From positions 1,812,057 through 1,876,056 of the forward strand of contig NZ_CP017921.1 in the NCBI RefSeq assembly GCF_001889405.1: a DNA stretch of 64,000 bases, written 5' to 3'. The translations under genes were made by a program, and so were the position numbers. This DNA is from Methanohalophilus halophilus (GTDB taxonomy: Archaea > Halobacteriota > Methanosarcinia > Methanosarcinales > Methanosarcinaceae). The notes beneath the pieces were generated by a model. The model had not been told where the DNA came from, did no database searches, and was given only the letters and a program-made list of their open reading frames with translations. Numbering within the stretch: position 1 is the first letter of the stretch; the number at the start of each line of letters is the position of its first letter. Positions 31,553 to 41,566 of this stretch are shown here, one piece after another.

Positions 31553-33883
31553 TCAAAGCAGATTCTTGAATTTTTTATTGCATTTGCGGTTAATGCAATA
31601 ATGCCTGGCGTCCTTCTTGGGTTCCTTTACCCTGACTATTTTCCACCCACATTCTTCACAGGTCTCATCCCGAAGTGTAACACGACCCTTTTGGGGATAT
31701 GAACACGTAAAACCACAGCGTCTTGCACATCCCAGGAATTTCGAATCTTTGGTTTCAATCAATATCATGTCACAGCCACAGGAAGGACATTTACCTATCA
31801 CAGTAGGCGGGAAGCATAGTTTTTGTTTTTCACAATTAAAACAAGGACCAATCCCTACGCTCCAGTAATATTTTCCACCGCTGACCTTGAGTACGGCAAA
31901 TCCACCGTTTTTGCACCCCCGGGAGCGCATTACATCCAGGGAACCTTTTCGGGGAAGAGGATACGTATTGCGACATTCCGGATAACCGCTGCAACCTACA
32001 AAACGACCCTTATCAGTACGTATAATACTCAGTGTCCTGCCACATTTATCGCATTTGCCAATGTGATTATTCTTATCTTCAGCCAGTTTTTCATCCTTTA
32101 TAGAACCTGCAATACGCAACACAATATCGCCTTTACCGGACTTGAGCCGGGTATACATTTTCTGTATAAGGACGGTACCTTCACTGATGGCCTCGGCAAA
32201 GGGTTTCTTCCCTTCCTCAACATCCTCTATCAACCCTTCAATTTTTGCCCTGATTTCAGGTTGTATCAATATAGGTACTGAAACACCCAGCGCATCCATG
32301 AGATTAAAACCGGTGTCCAGCATAGAAATGGTCTTGCCTTTAATCTCAAAATAGCCTCTTTTCTTGTTTGTTTCGATATGTGAGGGGGCTGTTGCCTTGG
32401 TTCCAATACCATGTTTATCCATGAGGGTCAGAAGTTCCGCCTCAGTTAGACGTTTGGGGGGTGTGGTCTGGGATTTGGTGTTTGTGAGTTTGTTTACAGC
32501 CACCTTATCCCCTTCTGCTGCAGGAGGGAGGAGGTTTTCTTTTGATATCTCAAACGGATAGACCTGTTTCCATCCTTCAGATTTCATAACCGAACCCTTA
32601 CAATCAAAAGGCTCATCCTTCACATGCACTTCCATGTGAGTTTTTTCAAATAGGGCAGGATCCATAAGGTTAGCAAGAAAATGACGCACAATCAGGTCAT
32701 ATACTTTCCAGGAATTATCCAGTTTAACTGCATTTTTGATCTGTTTTTCGGAAACTGCCTTTATAGGATGGATAGGTGGGTGATCATGGCCATCCTTTTT
32801 CCCATTACGGGGAGATACTGTTGTTTTGAGTAAGTTTTCTGCAAAGGAGGCGTATTCACCTATCCGGAGTAGGTTTTTAAGCATCGATTTGAAATCATGG
32901 TCTTCAGGATAGCGGTTTGTTTCTGTCCTGGGATAACTGATAAAGCCGGCCAGGTAAAGCTGCTCTGCAAGTTCCAGAGCCTTTTCCGGACTGATATCCA
33001 GGAATTTGGATGCCCGTTTAAGAAATTCATTCGTATTTAGGGGATAAGGAGGATTTATCTGTTTTTCTTTGATATTGAGACGGAAAACTGTCGCTTCTTT
33101 GATGCCTTCCAATTTTTCATATATCTGTTTTGCAAGTTCAACATCCCGAATGTTGCCTTTACGGTGCACACCTTCAAATTCACTGGATCCTGCCTGGAAA
33201 ACCGCTTCTATCTTCCAGAAATCCTCGGGTTTAAAATCACGGATGGCTTTTTCCCTTTCATATACAAAACCGCAGGTTGGAGTCTGACAGGGACCAATTG
33301 ACAGGATGTTTTTTGTGTATGCCTTCTCGCGGACAGCAAGGGTCATAAAACGGGTGAAAGCCGCACCCATTCTCAGGTCAAGTATCTGGCGGGTATCCGC
33401 GGACAGGGCCAGATTGGCATCCGGCTCTACAAGATTATCGAAAGCCTTTTGCACCTCATTTGCAGACAGGGAAGAAAACCTGGCCCTTTTTACCGGCACT
33501 TTCCTCACCTGCAGAGCAATATCACGTGCCTCAAAGCCGATATTTTCTCCTTCCCGATCATAGTCACAGGCAAGTACAATGGAATCTGCTTGTTTTGCAA
33601 GTTGCCTGACAGCCCGTTCATAGTTTTTCTTGGTGATATTTTTAATAGGGTTGGTTGTCAGCAGGACAGCAGGATCAATTGCCTTCCAGTCCCGGTAAGC
33701 CGGATCAAAATCATAGGATGTAATGTGTCCGGCAAGACCTATTATTTTGTATTCCTCTCCTTTAGCCACAAAGGAATACACCGGCAGGTCAGCCATATGC
33801 TCTCTGGTACTATTTCCTCCGCTCAAAATAGTCGCAAGTTTGGCTGCAGCCTTGTTTTTTTCAGCAAATACAACAACAGTCAT
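31553..33883 (-). CDS. topA: DNA topoisomerase I (type IA)
   Basis: 776 residues. TOPRIM has VFAEKNKAAAKLATILSGG and VLACDYDREGENIGFEARD. The active-site tyrosine is in LAGFISYPRTETNRYP (about residue 320). The strand-passage gate runs to about residue 590. Three C-terminal zinc-ribbon modules follow: CDKCGRTLSIIRTDKG, CPSCGCDMILIETKDS and CEECGWKIVRV. It relaxes negative supercoils and may also decatenate single-stranded regions like Topo III. With gyrase at 11-15 kb, the window holds both enzymes that set supercoiling in opposite directions. Confidence 0.95.
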   Translation of the reverse strand: MTVVVFAEKNKAAAKLATILSGGNSTREHMADLPVYSFVAKGEEYKIIGLAGHITSYDFDPAYRDWKAIDPAVLLTTNPIKNITKKNYERAVRQLAKQADSIVLACDYDREGENIGFEARDIALQVRKVPVKRARFSSLSANEVQKAFDNLVEPDANLALSADTRQILDLRMGAAFTRFMTLAVREKAYTKNILSIGPCQTPTCGFVYEREKAIRDFKPEDFWKIEAVFQAGSSEFEGVHRKGNIRDVELAKQIYEKLEGIKEATVFRLNIKEKQINPPYPLNTNEFLKRASKFLDISPEKALELAEQLYLAGFISYPRTETNRYPEDHDFKSMLKNLLRIGEYASFAENLLKTTVSPRNGKKDGHDHPPIHPIKAVSEKQIKNAVKLDNSWKVYDLIVRHFLANLMDPALFEKTHMEVHVKDEPFDCKGSVMKSEGWKQVYPFEISKENLLPPAAEGDKVAVNKLTNTKSQTTPPKRLTEAELLTLMDKHGIGTKATAPSHIETNKKRGYFEIKGKTISMLDTGFNLMDALGVSVPILIQPEIRAKIEGLIEDVEEGKKPFAEAISEGTVLIQKMYTRLKSGKGDIVLRIAGSIKDEKLAEDKNNHIGKCDKCGRTLSIIRTDKGRFVGCSGYPECRNTYPLPRKGSLDVMRSRGCKNGGFAVLKVSGGKYYWSVGIGPCFNCEKQKLCFPPTVIGKCPSCGCDMILIETKDSKFLGCARRCGFTCSYPQKGRVTLRDETCEECGWKIVRVKEPKKDARHYCINRKCNKKFKNLL

Positions 33884-33967
33884 GTACAGGACATTTAGAT
33901 GTGGCCATGGTTACATAAAGGTAGCTGGAAACATTTCTTTAAATATTTATTAAGGCAAGAAGTTATA

Positions 33968-34029
33968 TTGTTTGTTTATATACAAACAAATACATTTAAA
34001 AGTTGAAATCAATACAACTTTTTTGTATA
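33968..34029. promoter_or_regulatory. AT-rich region with nested inverted repeats between topA and the PAS kinase
   Basis: Three inverted repeats share 62 bases: TTGTTTGT (33968-33975) with ACAAACAA (33982-33989); AAAAGTTG (33998-34005) with CAACTTTT (34015-34022); and TATACAAA (33979-33986) with TTTGTATA (34022-34029). They sit in the 227-bp divergent promoter region. Function is unproven; operator sites for one or both genes are the simplest reading. Confidence 0.4.
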
Positions 34030-34110
34030 TACATAACATGATTAAAATTATAGTTATGTAAAACACTATATGCCTAAAAATCATTATACTTACACTGGAG
34101 AGTGCTTTTA

Positions 34111-37100
34111 GTGGAGAAGGAAAAACTTCTAGTCCTCCAAAGGGATATTGCTATTGAACTTGGTTCATCAAATAGTTTACAAGCTGCTTTTCATTCTCTA
34201 TCAAAACATATTCTTTCCCTGAAAGATATTGATGTCACAGCGATATATCTCAAATCAAAAAATGGTGGATCAGACCTCATAGCCTATGGGGGAGACATAC
34301 CTGAAGACATCTTGAAAAATATCCAGCATTACCCTGCGGATTCATTACAGGCAAAGATCGTTGAAGAAGGTAAAATTCGTTATATGTCACCTGAAGAAAT
34401 TGCAGGAACACTCCAGGACAAAGAATATATCAAAGAAATGGAAACAGTTGCCGTCATTCCTATAAAGAAAGATGATGGAGAGGTAATTGCTTCATTTATA
34501 ATTTTGTCATTTAATCCTGAAGGAATTGCTGAAGATACAAAAATAATTCTGGAATCTATTGCCGGCCAGATAGGAAACTTGATCTTAAGGATTAAAAGCG
34601 AAAATGAACTTGAACAGACAAAAACCTGTCTTGATGATCGGGCCAAATTCCTAAAAAAATTGATGGATACTATTCCTGGTCCTATTTTTTATAAGGATGT
34701 AAATGGTGTATACAAAGGATTTAATGAAACCTTCTGTAAAGACATTCTTGGCATACCATGTGAAAAAGCAGTTAACCATACTTTATTCGAACTGCCTGAG
34801 TATATCCCCCATGAACTTGCCACCATATACCATGAACATGACATGGCACTCATAAACAACCCGGGAAAGCAAATATATGAAAGTAAGGTCCGGTGTGCAG
34901 ACGGAAAAGATAAAGAATTTAGGTTTTACAAAGCAACATATAATGACAGGGATGGAAACGTTGCCGGTATTATCGGTTCGATGCTTGACATAAGTGATCT
35001 GAAGGCAAAAGAGAAAGAATTAAGGGAAGAAAAGGAAAGGACAGGTGAATGTCTGGATGCCGCAGAAGTCATTTTTGTCGTACTGGATCCTGAAGGAAGA
35101 GTTACTTTCTCCAACCAAAAGACTTCAGAATTACTTGGATTTCCCAAAAACGAAATTATTGGAAAGAACTGGATAGATAATTTCATTCCTCCTGAATACA
35201 AAGAACCTGTCAGACAGGTCTTAAGTGGTATCGAATCAGGCAAAATTGAAATTGTACAGGGTTATGAAAACCCGGTAATAACTTCCGACAATGAAGAACG
35301 AATAATCGAATGGCATAACTCAGTGCTAAGAGATTATAATGGAAAAGTAGAAAGCATAATCGCTTCAGGATTGGATGTTACCGAACGCAAATTAGCCCGG
35401 AAAGAGATTCAAAAATTTAAAAATATAGCTGATAGGGCCAATTACGGCAACCTCATTGTTGAGCTTAATGGCAATATCATATACATAAATGATTATTTTG
35501 CAAATATTCATGGATACACTCCTGAAGAATTAATTGGGAAAAATATTTCTCTTTTCCACAGTGGGAAACAACTGGAAGATGCGCACAAATTTAGAGATAA
35601 ACTCATTGAAGATTCTGATTACAAGCATCGTGAGATCTGGCACACACATAAGGACGGAAGCGAATTTCCTATGTTGATGGGGGCCGTAGTTCATGAGAAT
35701 GAAAAGGATAACGACCGGTATATAGCGGCTACCGGGATTGATATTAGTGAACTAAAGAACACGGAAAATGCCCTAAAGAAAAGTGAAACGAAGTTCAGGA
35801 ATTACATTGATAATGCTCCTGATGGTGTTTTTGTTGCAGACGAAAACGGAGATTATATTGAAGTCAATAAAGCAGCCTGTGAAACAACAGGATATTCGAA
35901 AGAGGAACTCATCTCGATGAACCTCATAGACCTCATACCCCCAGAAGATCATGAAAAGGTCATTGAAGCATTTGGAAGCTTAGTTAAAAAAGGATTTGTT
36001 GATGCTGAATTCCATTTTGTAAAAAGGGATGGAAACAGAAGATGGTGGCGTGTAACTGCTACTAAACTTTCAGACACCCGCTATTTAGGTTTCACAAAAG
36101 ACATCACAGAATCCAAACTTATGGAAGAGGAATTGATTGAGAGCAAGTTGTTCCTGAACAGCATCATTGAAAGCATAAAGGACGGGGTCAGCATACTTGA
36201 CGCAGACCTGAATATTGTACGTGTAAATGATGCCATGAATAAATGGTTTGCAGAGAATATACCACTTGAAGGCAAGAAATGTTATGAAGCATATCATGAC
36301 AGGGACAGCCCCTGTACAACCTGCCCGATAATCAGGTGCATGGAAACAGGCGAGACAGAAAGAAATATTGTACCGGGTTTACCGGGCTCAGAAGCACAAT
36401 GGCTCGAACTTTTGGGTTATCCACTACAAGACTCAACCACCGGTGAAATTACCGGTACAGTCGGATTCGCAAAAGATATTACAGATCATAAGCGTGCTGA
36501 GGCAGAACTTGCAGAAGCCAGGCTTCATGCCAGGGAAGTAAGCAAAACCAACTCTGAATTAAAGGCCAATTTGAGTCATGAACTGAGAACTCCATTAGGT
36601 ACCATAATTGGTTTTACCCAGATGCTTCGGAGCGATATATATGGAAAACTCAATCCAAAACAGCAAAAGCACATTCAAGGTATACAAAAAAGTGCAGAAC
36701 ATTTGATGAGTTTAATTGATGATATTCTGGAAATATCAGATGTTGAAGCAGGGAAAATGGAACTCAATATTGAGAGTGTTTCCATTCGTGGGTTACTCAA
36801 TGAAATTTTGAAACTCCTTAAACCTTTTGGAGAGGACAGGAATGTTGAAATAACTACCGATATACCTGAATACATCCCGGAAATAAATGTGGACAAAGTA
36901 AAAATCAAGCAGGTAATATATAACCTCATCGTCAATGCAATACACCTTAGTCCAGAAGGAAAAAGTGTACATGTCAGTATCGAATGCAGCAGTTATGACC
37001 TGAAGTTTGAAGTAAATGATTCCGGAATTGGCATTTCCCCGAGTCATTTGAAAGAATTATTTAGACCTTTCAAAGAAATATATTCCGAATCCGGAATGAA

Positions 37101-37233
37101 ACCGCATGACAGTATCCTGGGTCTTTCACTGGCTAAAGAATATATAGAATTACATGGCGGAGAGATAGAAGTGGAAAGTGAACCCGGAGCAGGAAATTCC
37201 TTTATATTCACTATTCCAATCCAACCCATTTAA
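34111..37233 (+). CDS. Large multi-PAS sensor histidine kinase
   Basis: 1040 residues with no membrane segment, so cytoplasmic. Order: an N-terminal GAF domain (to about residue 165), then five PAS domains (about 180-300, 310-430, 435-545, 560-675, 685-800), then HisKA with the phospho-acceptor NLSHELRTPLG (His about 823), and a HATPase whose G boxes read VNDSGIGIS and LGLSLAKEYIELHGG. The last PAS contains CYEAYHDRDSPCTTCPIIRC, a cysteine-rich motif seen in methanogen PAS domains that may bind metal or sense redox state (inference). GTG at 34111 is preferred: GGAG lies ten bases before it, whereas GTG at 34102 is too close. No response regulator is adjacent. Confidence 0.9.
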   Translation: MEKEKLLVLQRDIAIELGSSNSLQAAFHSLSKHILSLKDIDVTAIYLKSKNGGSDLIAYGGDIPEDILKNIQHYPADSLQAKIVEEGKIRYMSPEEIAGTLQDKEYIKEMETVAVIPIKKDDGEVIASFIILSFNPEGIAEDTKIILESIAGQIGNLILRIKSENELEQTKTCLDDRAKFLKKLMDTIPGPIFYKDVNGVYKGFNETFCKDILGIPCEKAVNHTLFELPEYIPHELATIYHEHDMALINNPGKQIYESKVRCADGKDKEFRFYKATYNDRDGNVAGIIGSMLDISDLKAKEKELREEKERTGECLDAAEVIFVVLDPEGRVTFSNQKTSELLGFPKNEIIGKNWIDNFIPPEYKEPVRQVLSGIESGKIEIVQGYENPVITSDNEERIIEWHNSVLRDYNGKVESIIASGLDVTERKLARKEIQKFKNIADRANYGNLIVELNGNIIYINDYFANIHGYTPEELIGKNISLFHSGKQLEDAHKFRDKLIEDSDYKHREIWHTHKDGSEFPMLMGAVVHENEKDNDRYIAATGIDISELKNTENALKKSETKFRNYIDNAPDGVFVADENGDYIEVNKAACETTGYSKEELISMNLIDLIPPEDHEKVIEAFGSLVKKGFVDAEFHFVKRDGNRRWWRVTATKLSDTRYLGFTKDITESKLMEEELIESKLFLNSIIESIKDGVSILDADLNIVRVNDAMNKWFAENIPLEGKKCYEAYHDRDSPCTTCPIIRCMETGETERNIVPGLPGSEAQWLELLGYPLQDSTTGEITGTVGFAKDITDHKRAEAELAEARLHAREVSKTNSELKANLSHELRTPLGTIIGFTQMLRSDIYGKLNPKQQKHIQGIQKSAEHLMSLIDDILEISDVEAGKMELNIESVSIRGLLNEILKLLKPFGEDRNVEITTDIPEYIPEINVDKVKIKQVIYNLIVNAIHLSPEGKSVHVSIECSSYDLKFEVNDSGIGISPSHLKELFRPFKEIYSESGMKPHDSILGLSLAKEYIELHGGEIEVESEPGAGNSFIFTIPIQPI

Positions 37234-37282
37234 TGGAAGGAAATGTTAACGATAGAGTTTCATTCTATTTTCTTTTTCTTTT

Positions 37283-37296
37283 TTTCACCTGTGAAA
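37283..37296. promoter_or_regulatory. Palindromic candidate operator at the thiC promoter
   Basis: TTTCAC-CT-GTGAAA is a perfect dyad lying directly against the thiC TATA box (CTATATATG, 37298-37306), over the BRE. A repressor bound here would block TFB. ThiR-type regulators control thiamine genes in archaea, but no thiR is visible in this window, so the link is inference. No TPP riboswitch was seen in the leader. Confidence 0.4.
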
Positions 37297-37353
37297 CCTA
37301 TATATGCGAATACATATTATTCTGGAATAAATTAAGCACGGCAGGCGTTAAAA

Positions 37354-38634
37354 ATGACATTGATGGATGAAGCTAAGAAGGGAAATATACCCCCGCAGAT
37401 AAATAAGGTTGCAGAGGAAGAGGGTATTGATCCCGAAATCGTAAGAAAGTATGTGGCAGAGGGGGTCATTACTATCCCAAAAAATGTGCTCAGAGAAACA
37501 TCCCCCAAAGCCATCGGAAAATGTATGGGTGTCAAGGTCAACGCCAATGTCGGAACTTCAAGGGATTTTGTTGATGTGGAAGATGAAGTTAAAAAGGCAG
37601 AAACTGCCGTTAAGTACGGGGCAGATAGCATAATGGACCTCTCTACAGGGGGAGATCTGGATTCCACCCGCAAACTTCTCATGAAAGCCGTAGATGTACC
37701 CTTTGGCACAGTGCCAATCTATCAGGCTGCTTCATCCCAAAAAACTGTAGTTGATATGACATCTGATGACATCATCAATGCTGTGCGCAAACATGCAGAA
37801 GATGGTGTCGATTTTGTGACAATCCATGCAGGAGTGAATCAGAACGCTCTCCAACGCCTGCGTAAAGGAGACAGGATAATGGATGTTGTCAGCAGGGGTG
37901 GCTCATTTACTATTGCCTGGATGATACACAATGAGCAGGAAAATCCCCTCTACAGTGAATTTGACTACCTGATAGAGATAGCAAGAGAATATGATATGAC
38001 CCTGAGCCTGGGTGATGGGATGCGTCCAGGTTGTATCCATGATGCCTCAGATAATGCAAAATTCATGGAATTCATAACCCTGGGTGAACTTGTAAAAGAG
38101 GCACGTAACTCCAATGTCCAGACCTTTGTGGAAGGACCCGGACATGTGGCAGCTGACGAGGTACAGCTGAGTGTGAAAAGCATGAAACAACTATGTCACG
38201 ATGCCCCACTCTATCTGCTTGGACCCCTTGTTACGGATATTGCACCCGGCTATGACCATATTACAGGCGCAATCGGTGGAACCATTGCCGGCATGTCTGG
38301 AGCGGATTTTCTGTGCATGACCACCCCCGCAGAACATCTTGCCCTTCCCACAGCAGACGATATCAGGGAGGGAGCGATCATCACAAAGATTGCAGCACAT
38401 GCTGCAGATCTTACACGGCATGGACAGCGTGAAAAGGCAAGACAAACAGACCTCCGGATGGCACAAGCCAGACGTGACCTCGACTGGGAGAAACAATTTG
38501 AAGTTGCAATTGACAGTGAAAAACCTGCTGCCATCCGCCAGAGCCGCAAGACAGGAAGTGATGCTTGTTCCATGTGCGGTGAACTCTGCGCCCTGAAAAT
38601 AGTACAGGATGCCCTAAAAGGTAATACTAAATAA
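37354..38634 (+). CDS. thiC: Phosphomethylpyrimidine synthase ThiC
   Basis: 426 residues, the short archaeal form. Landmarks: [72 protein letters not shown], and the C-terminal radical-SAM [4Fe-4S] site [11 protein letters not shown] (CX2CX4C). It rearranges 5-aminoimidazole ribotide into the pyrimidine of thiamine. The start [14 protein letters not shown] fits the family. A TATA box and a dyad lie upstream. Confidence 0.95.
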   Translation: MTLMDEAKKGNIPPQINKVAEEEGIDPEIVRKYVAEGVITIPKNVLRETSPKAIGKCMGVKVNANVGTSRDFVDVEDEVKKAETAVKYGADSIMDLSTGGDLDSTRKLLMKAVDVPFGTVPIYQAASSQKTVVDMTSDDIINAVRKHAEDGVDFVTIHAGVNQNALQRLRKGDRIMDVVSRGGSFTIAWMIHNEQENPLYSEFDYLIEIAREYDMTLSLGDGMRPGCIHDASDNAKFMEFITLGELVKEARNSNVQTFVEGPGHVAADEVQLSVKSMKQLCHDAPLYLLGPLVTDIAPGYDHITGAIGGTIAGMSGADFLCMTTPAEHLALPTADDIREGAIITKIAAHAADLTRHGQREKARQTDLRMAQARRDLDWEKQFEVAIDSEKPAAIRQSRKTGSDACSMCGELCALKIVQDALKGNTK

Positions 38635-38656
38635 CAGGGCCACAATTTTTTTCTTT

Positions 38657-39496
38657 ATGAAAATCACAGTGCTTGTGGATAATAATACCCTAATAGACAA
38701 TTATTTTGAAGGTGAACCTGCTCTTTCCTTTTTTATCGAAGAAGGAGAAAAGAGGGTTCTTTTTGATACCGGTTATTCAGGTTTGTTCCTGAAAAATGCC
38801 ACTCTAATGGGAATAGATCCTGCAGGACTGGATTATGTAGTATTATCCCATGGGCATCTGGATCATACGTGGGGATTGACCGAACTGGTAAAGTACTACA
38901 CAAACCGGGATTTCCAGGGAAAAAAGATACATAACCCAGCTCTTTTGTGCCATTCCCTTGCTCTGACACCTACTATTTTTGAAAATACAACACATATTGG
39001 CAATATCATAAACGATGAAGTTCTCAAAAAATACTTTGACCTGAATTTGACAACAAAACCCTTCTGGGTTACCGAAAACCTTGTTTTCCTGGGTGAAATT
39101 CCCCGACAACTGGAATTTGAAACCACGGAGGCAATTGGGGAAAAGCAAAATCCAAAAGGAGATACCACACCAGACGAAATTTATGATGATTCTGCACTTG
39201 CGTGGTGCTCTGAAAAAGGAATTGTCATCATAACAGGTTGCTCCCATTCGGGAATTTGCAATATAACTGAATATGCAAAACAGGTCTGTAAAAATGATAC
39301 AATTATTGATATTATAGGTGGTTTTCACCTTTTATCTGCTTCTAGACAGCAACTCCGGAACACAGCAGAATATCTATACCAGAGAAATGTAAAAGATATC
39401 CACCCCTGCCATTGCACTGATCTTGAAGCAAAGATATTCCTTTCCGGATACTGCAATGTTAGAGAGGTTGGTGTCGGTTCAACTTTTAAGTTTTAA
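38657..39496 (+). CDS. MBL-fold metallo-hydrolase, COG1237 type
   Basis: 279 residues. Metallo-beta-lactamase fold: DNNTLID N-terminal strand, FDTGYSG, the metal motif SHGHLDHTWGL (HXHXDH), GCSHSGICNI and GGFHL with further metal ligands. The COG1237 branch includes an archaeal enzyme proposed to act in methanopterin synthesis as a dihydropteroate-synthase-like protein, as well as uncharacterised hydrolases, so only family-level assignment is safe. It follows thiC by 22 bases and may be co-transcribed, which would fit a cofactor-related role. Confidence 0.8.
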   Translation: MKITVLVDNNTLIDNYFEGEPALSFFIEEGEKRVLFDTGYSGLFLKNATLMGIDPAGLDYVVLSHGHLDHTWGLTELVKYYTNRDFQGKKIHNPALLCHSLALTPTIFENTTHIGNIINDEVLKKYFDLNLTTKPFWVTENLVFLGEIPRQLEFETTEAIGEKQNPKGDTTPDEIYDDSALAWCSEKGIVIITGCSHSGICNITEYAKQVCKNDTIIDIIGGFHLLSASRQQLRNTAEYLYQRNVKDIHPCHCTDLEAKIFLSGYCNVREVGVGSTFKF

Positions 39497-39548
39497 CTTT
39501 TTTCTCATATCTGAATATATTAAAAATAACTAGTCGATATATCGCAAC

Positions 39549-39557
39549 TTATATATG
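39549..39557 (+). promoter_or_regulatory. TATA box of the ABC transporter operon
   Basis: TTATATATG preceded by CGCAAC and by a 10-base palindrome CGATATATCG (39535-39544). The start codon at 39607 is about 50 bases downstream, giving a short leader. Confidence 0.5.
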
Positions 39558-39606
39558 CAACTTCGCCATAGTCTGACCTGTCTAAAAATAGCCACTCCTT
39601 GCTATA

Positions 39607-40332
39607 ATGTTGAGGTGCGAAGATATGCATCAACATGAAAGAGAATACAAAACACCATATAACCCTGCTATTGAAACTATAGGCCTGCTCAAAAGCTACA
39701 GGCTTGCTGATCAGGAAATTCCGATATTGCATGGACTTGATCTCACAATAAACCGCGGAGAATTCGTGGCGATAATGGGGCCTTCAGGTTCCGGAAAAAG
39801 TACACTTATGAATATGCTTGGTTGCCTTGACAGGCCCACAATGGGAGAGGTACGTATAGACAATCGTAACATAAGTGAACTTTCTGATAGTGAAATCGCA
39901 AAATTACGAGGGCTGGAAATCGGTTTTGTCTTCCAGAATTTCAATCTTATTTCACGTATGAATGCTCTTGAAAATGTCCTGCTTCCAACCTACGAGAACA
40001 GCAAGGATAACGTGGAGCCGGAAAAAAGAGGCATTGAACTCCTTGAACTCGTCGGACTGGGAAACCGGATGGATCACAAACCTTCCGAAATGTCAGGGGG
40101 CCAATGCCAGAGGGTTGCCATAGCACGCTCACTTATCAATAGCCCCTCGATAATTCTTGCCGATGAACCCACAGGTAATCTGGACTCTAAAACCAGTCTG
40201 GAAATAATGAAGCTCTTCTCCAAACTGCATCGGCAGGGAAGTACAGTAATAATGATAACACACGATCCGGAAACCGCTGAGTATGCAAGCCGGACCATAC
40301 ACCTGAAAGATGGATACATAGAAAACAACTGA
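39607..40332 (+). CDS. ABC transporter ATP-binding protein (LolD/MacB type)
   Basis: 241 residues. Motifs: Walker A MGPSGSGKSTLMNMLG, Q loop FVFQNFNLIS, signature MSGGQCQRVAIARSL, Walker B IILADEPTGNLDSKT, H loop ITHDPETAEYA. The sequence around it (PTMGEVRIDNRNISELSDSE) is typical of the LolD/MacB branch, which powers mechanotransmission or export across the envelope. It is followed one to ten bases later by the secreted COG1361-like gene and then the cognate permease, so the three should form one complex. Confidence 0.93.
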   Translation: MLRCEDMHQHEREYKTPYNPAIETIGLLKSYRLADQEIPILHGLDLTINRGEFVAIMGPSGSGKSTLMNMLGCLDRPTMGEVRIDNRNISELSDSEIAKLRGLEIGFVFQNFNLISRMNALENVLLPTYENSKDNVEPEKRGIELLELVGLGNRMDHKPSEMSGGQCQRVAIARSLINSPSIILADEPTGNLDSKTSLEIMKLFSKLHRQGSTVIMITHDPETAEYASRTIHLKDGYIENN

Positions 40333-40342
40333 GGTGAAACAA

Positions 40343-41554
40343 ATGAATTACAGGAAAGCGTTGACTTATATTTCACTCATGATACTGCTTATCGCACTGA
40401 CTCCAATTAACTCAACCGCAGCAGTCTCATCGCCAAACACTCTCGATGTAAGCGTGATGCGCTATAGTCCTTCACCGGCCGAGATAGGCCAGTACGTGGA
40501 CGTATGGATAAAAATAGAAAACATAGGAAGTGGAGAGGCAGAAGATGTCTCCATTGAAATGTTCCCCGAATATCCACTGGCTTTGGATTCCTCATCCAAT
40601 GCTGCCAAAAATATCGGGAGACTGAAACCGGACACGGCATCTGTGCATAAGTATCGCCTGTACGTGGACGAAAAAGCAAAGTCAGGATCTGTCGAATTTG
40701 ATATCAGATATCAACCTGAAGATTCTATTTGGTTGAAAAATACCTTTGAGATCAAAGTGGGATCAACAGCCTATGACAGCAAAGGTTCAATTGAACTTGA
40801 AGAAGTAAGTGCCGAGCCTGAAGTATTTTCACCAGGTGACAGTGGAACGATTACTTTTACCCTGAAAAACAGTGCAACAACCCATTCTGTAACTATTGAT
40901 GGTGAAGAGTACGACACCAATGCCCATGTCCAGTCATCTTCCCTGACAGCTGATGAAGGAATTAAAGTATCAAGCATATCCGATACTTCCGGATTACTGG
41001 GACCCGGGGATAAGATGGACATAACTTATAACCTTGAAATGGATGAGCAGCTTTGTGCAGGTACTCATTACCTGAATCTTGCAATCAAGAGTAACTCCCA
41101 TATATATGACTGCAACTGGGAAATTCCTGTAAAGATTGATAATGCGGATGTAAAAGTAATACCAACCATTACCCCTAGCCTGGTTAACGGGGAAGGAACA
41201 ATAGAATTTGATGTGGCAAATATACGGCAGAATACCCTTTACTCGGTCAACGTAATACCAGAAGCAGAAGGTATTGAATTTTCACCCAGAGAATATTTCG
41301 TGGGTACAATGGAACCTGATGAACTGTTCTCCATCCAATTCGAAGCCAACCAGGTGACAGAAAATATCACACAACCTCTGGAAATAACCGTTGAATATCG
41401 CAACGGAATGAATGAACACCAGACCACATCACAAATGGAAACTTTCAAAACGGTACAAGAAGACGAAAACGGAATTAGCAATATTGCAGTTGCTGCCCTT
41501 GCACTTGTTGGCCTGCTGATTCCTGCAGCTGTACTGTACAGAAGAAAGAACTAA
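40343..41554 (+). CDS. Secreted/membrane-anchored COG1361-like protein in ABC operon
   Basis: 403 residues. It has an N-terminal signal peptide (KALTYISLMILLIALTPINS, cleavage near STAA). Two or three immunoglobulin-like beta-domains of the COG1361/NEW3 kind follow (VWIKIENIGSGEAEDVSIEM; ITFTLKNSATTHSVTIDG; IEFDVANIRQNTLYSVNVIP). The C-terminal anchor is NIAVAALALVGLLIPAAVL followed by RRK. The body would sit outside the membrane between ATPase and permease genes, the place taken by periplasmic adaptor proteins in bacterial MacAB; it may be an archaeal analogue (inference). GAGGTGA precedes the ATG at 40343, which is preferred over GTG at 40334. Confidence 0.8.
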   Translation: MNYRKALTYISLMILLIALTPINSTAAVSSPNTLDVSVMRYSPSPAEIGQYVDVWIKIENIGSGEAEDVSIEMFPEYPLALDSSSNAAKNIGRLKPDTASVHKYRLYVDEKAKSGSVEFDIRYQPEDSIWLKNTFEIKVGSTAYDSKGSIELEEVSAEPEVFSPGDSGTITFTLKNSATTHSVTIDGEEYDTNAHVQSSSLTADEGIKVSSISDTSGLLGPGDKMDITYNLEMDEQLCAGTHYLNLAIKSNSHIYDCNWEIPVKIDNADVKVIPTITPSLVNGEGTIEFDVANIRQNTLYSVNVIPEAEGIEFSPREYFVGTMEPDELFSIQFEANQVTENITQPLEITVEYRNGMNEHQTTSQMETFKTVQEDENGISNIAVAALALVGLLIPAAVLYRRKN

Positions 41555-41566
41555 GGGGCAACACTC

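Noticed and set aside
37234-37353. TPP riboswitch before thiC
   Set aside because: The conserved CTGAGA and related core elements are absent; only a TATA box, a dyad and a short leader are seen.
38657-39496. Beta-lactamase or resistance gene
   Set aside because: The metal motif fits the general MBL fold of COG1237, not true beta-lactamases, and there is no signal peptide.
39535-39544. CGATATATCG as an operator of the ABC operon
   Set aside because: Short and AT-rich, and a similar CGCAA-TTATATATG context occurs at the ribosomal operon, so it is better read as BRE/TATA surroundings.
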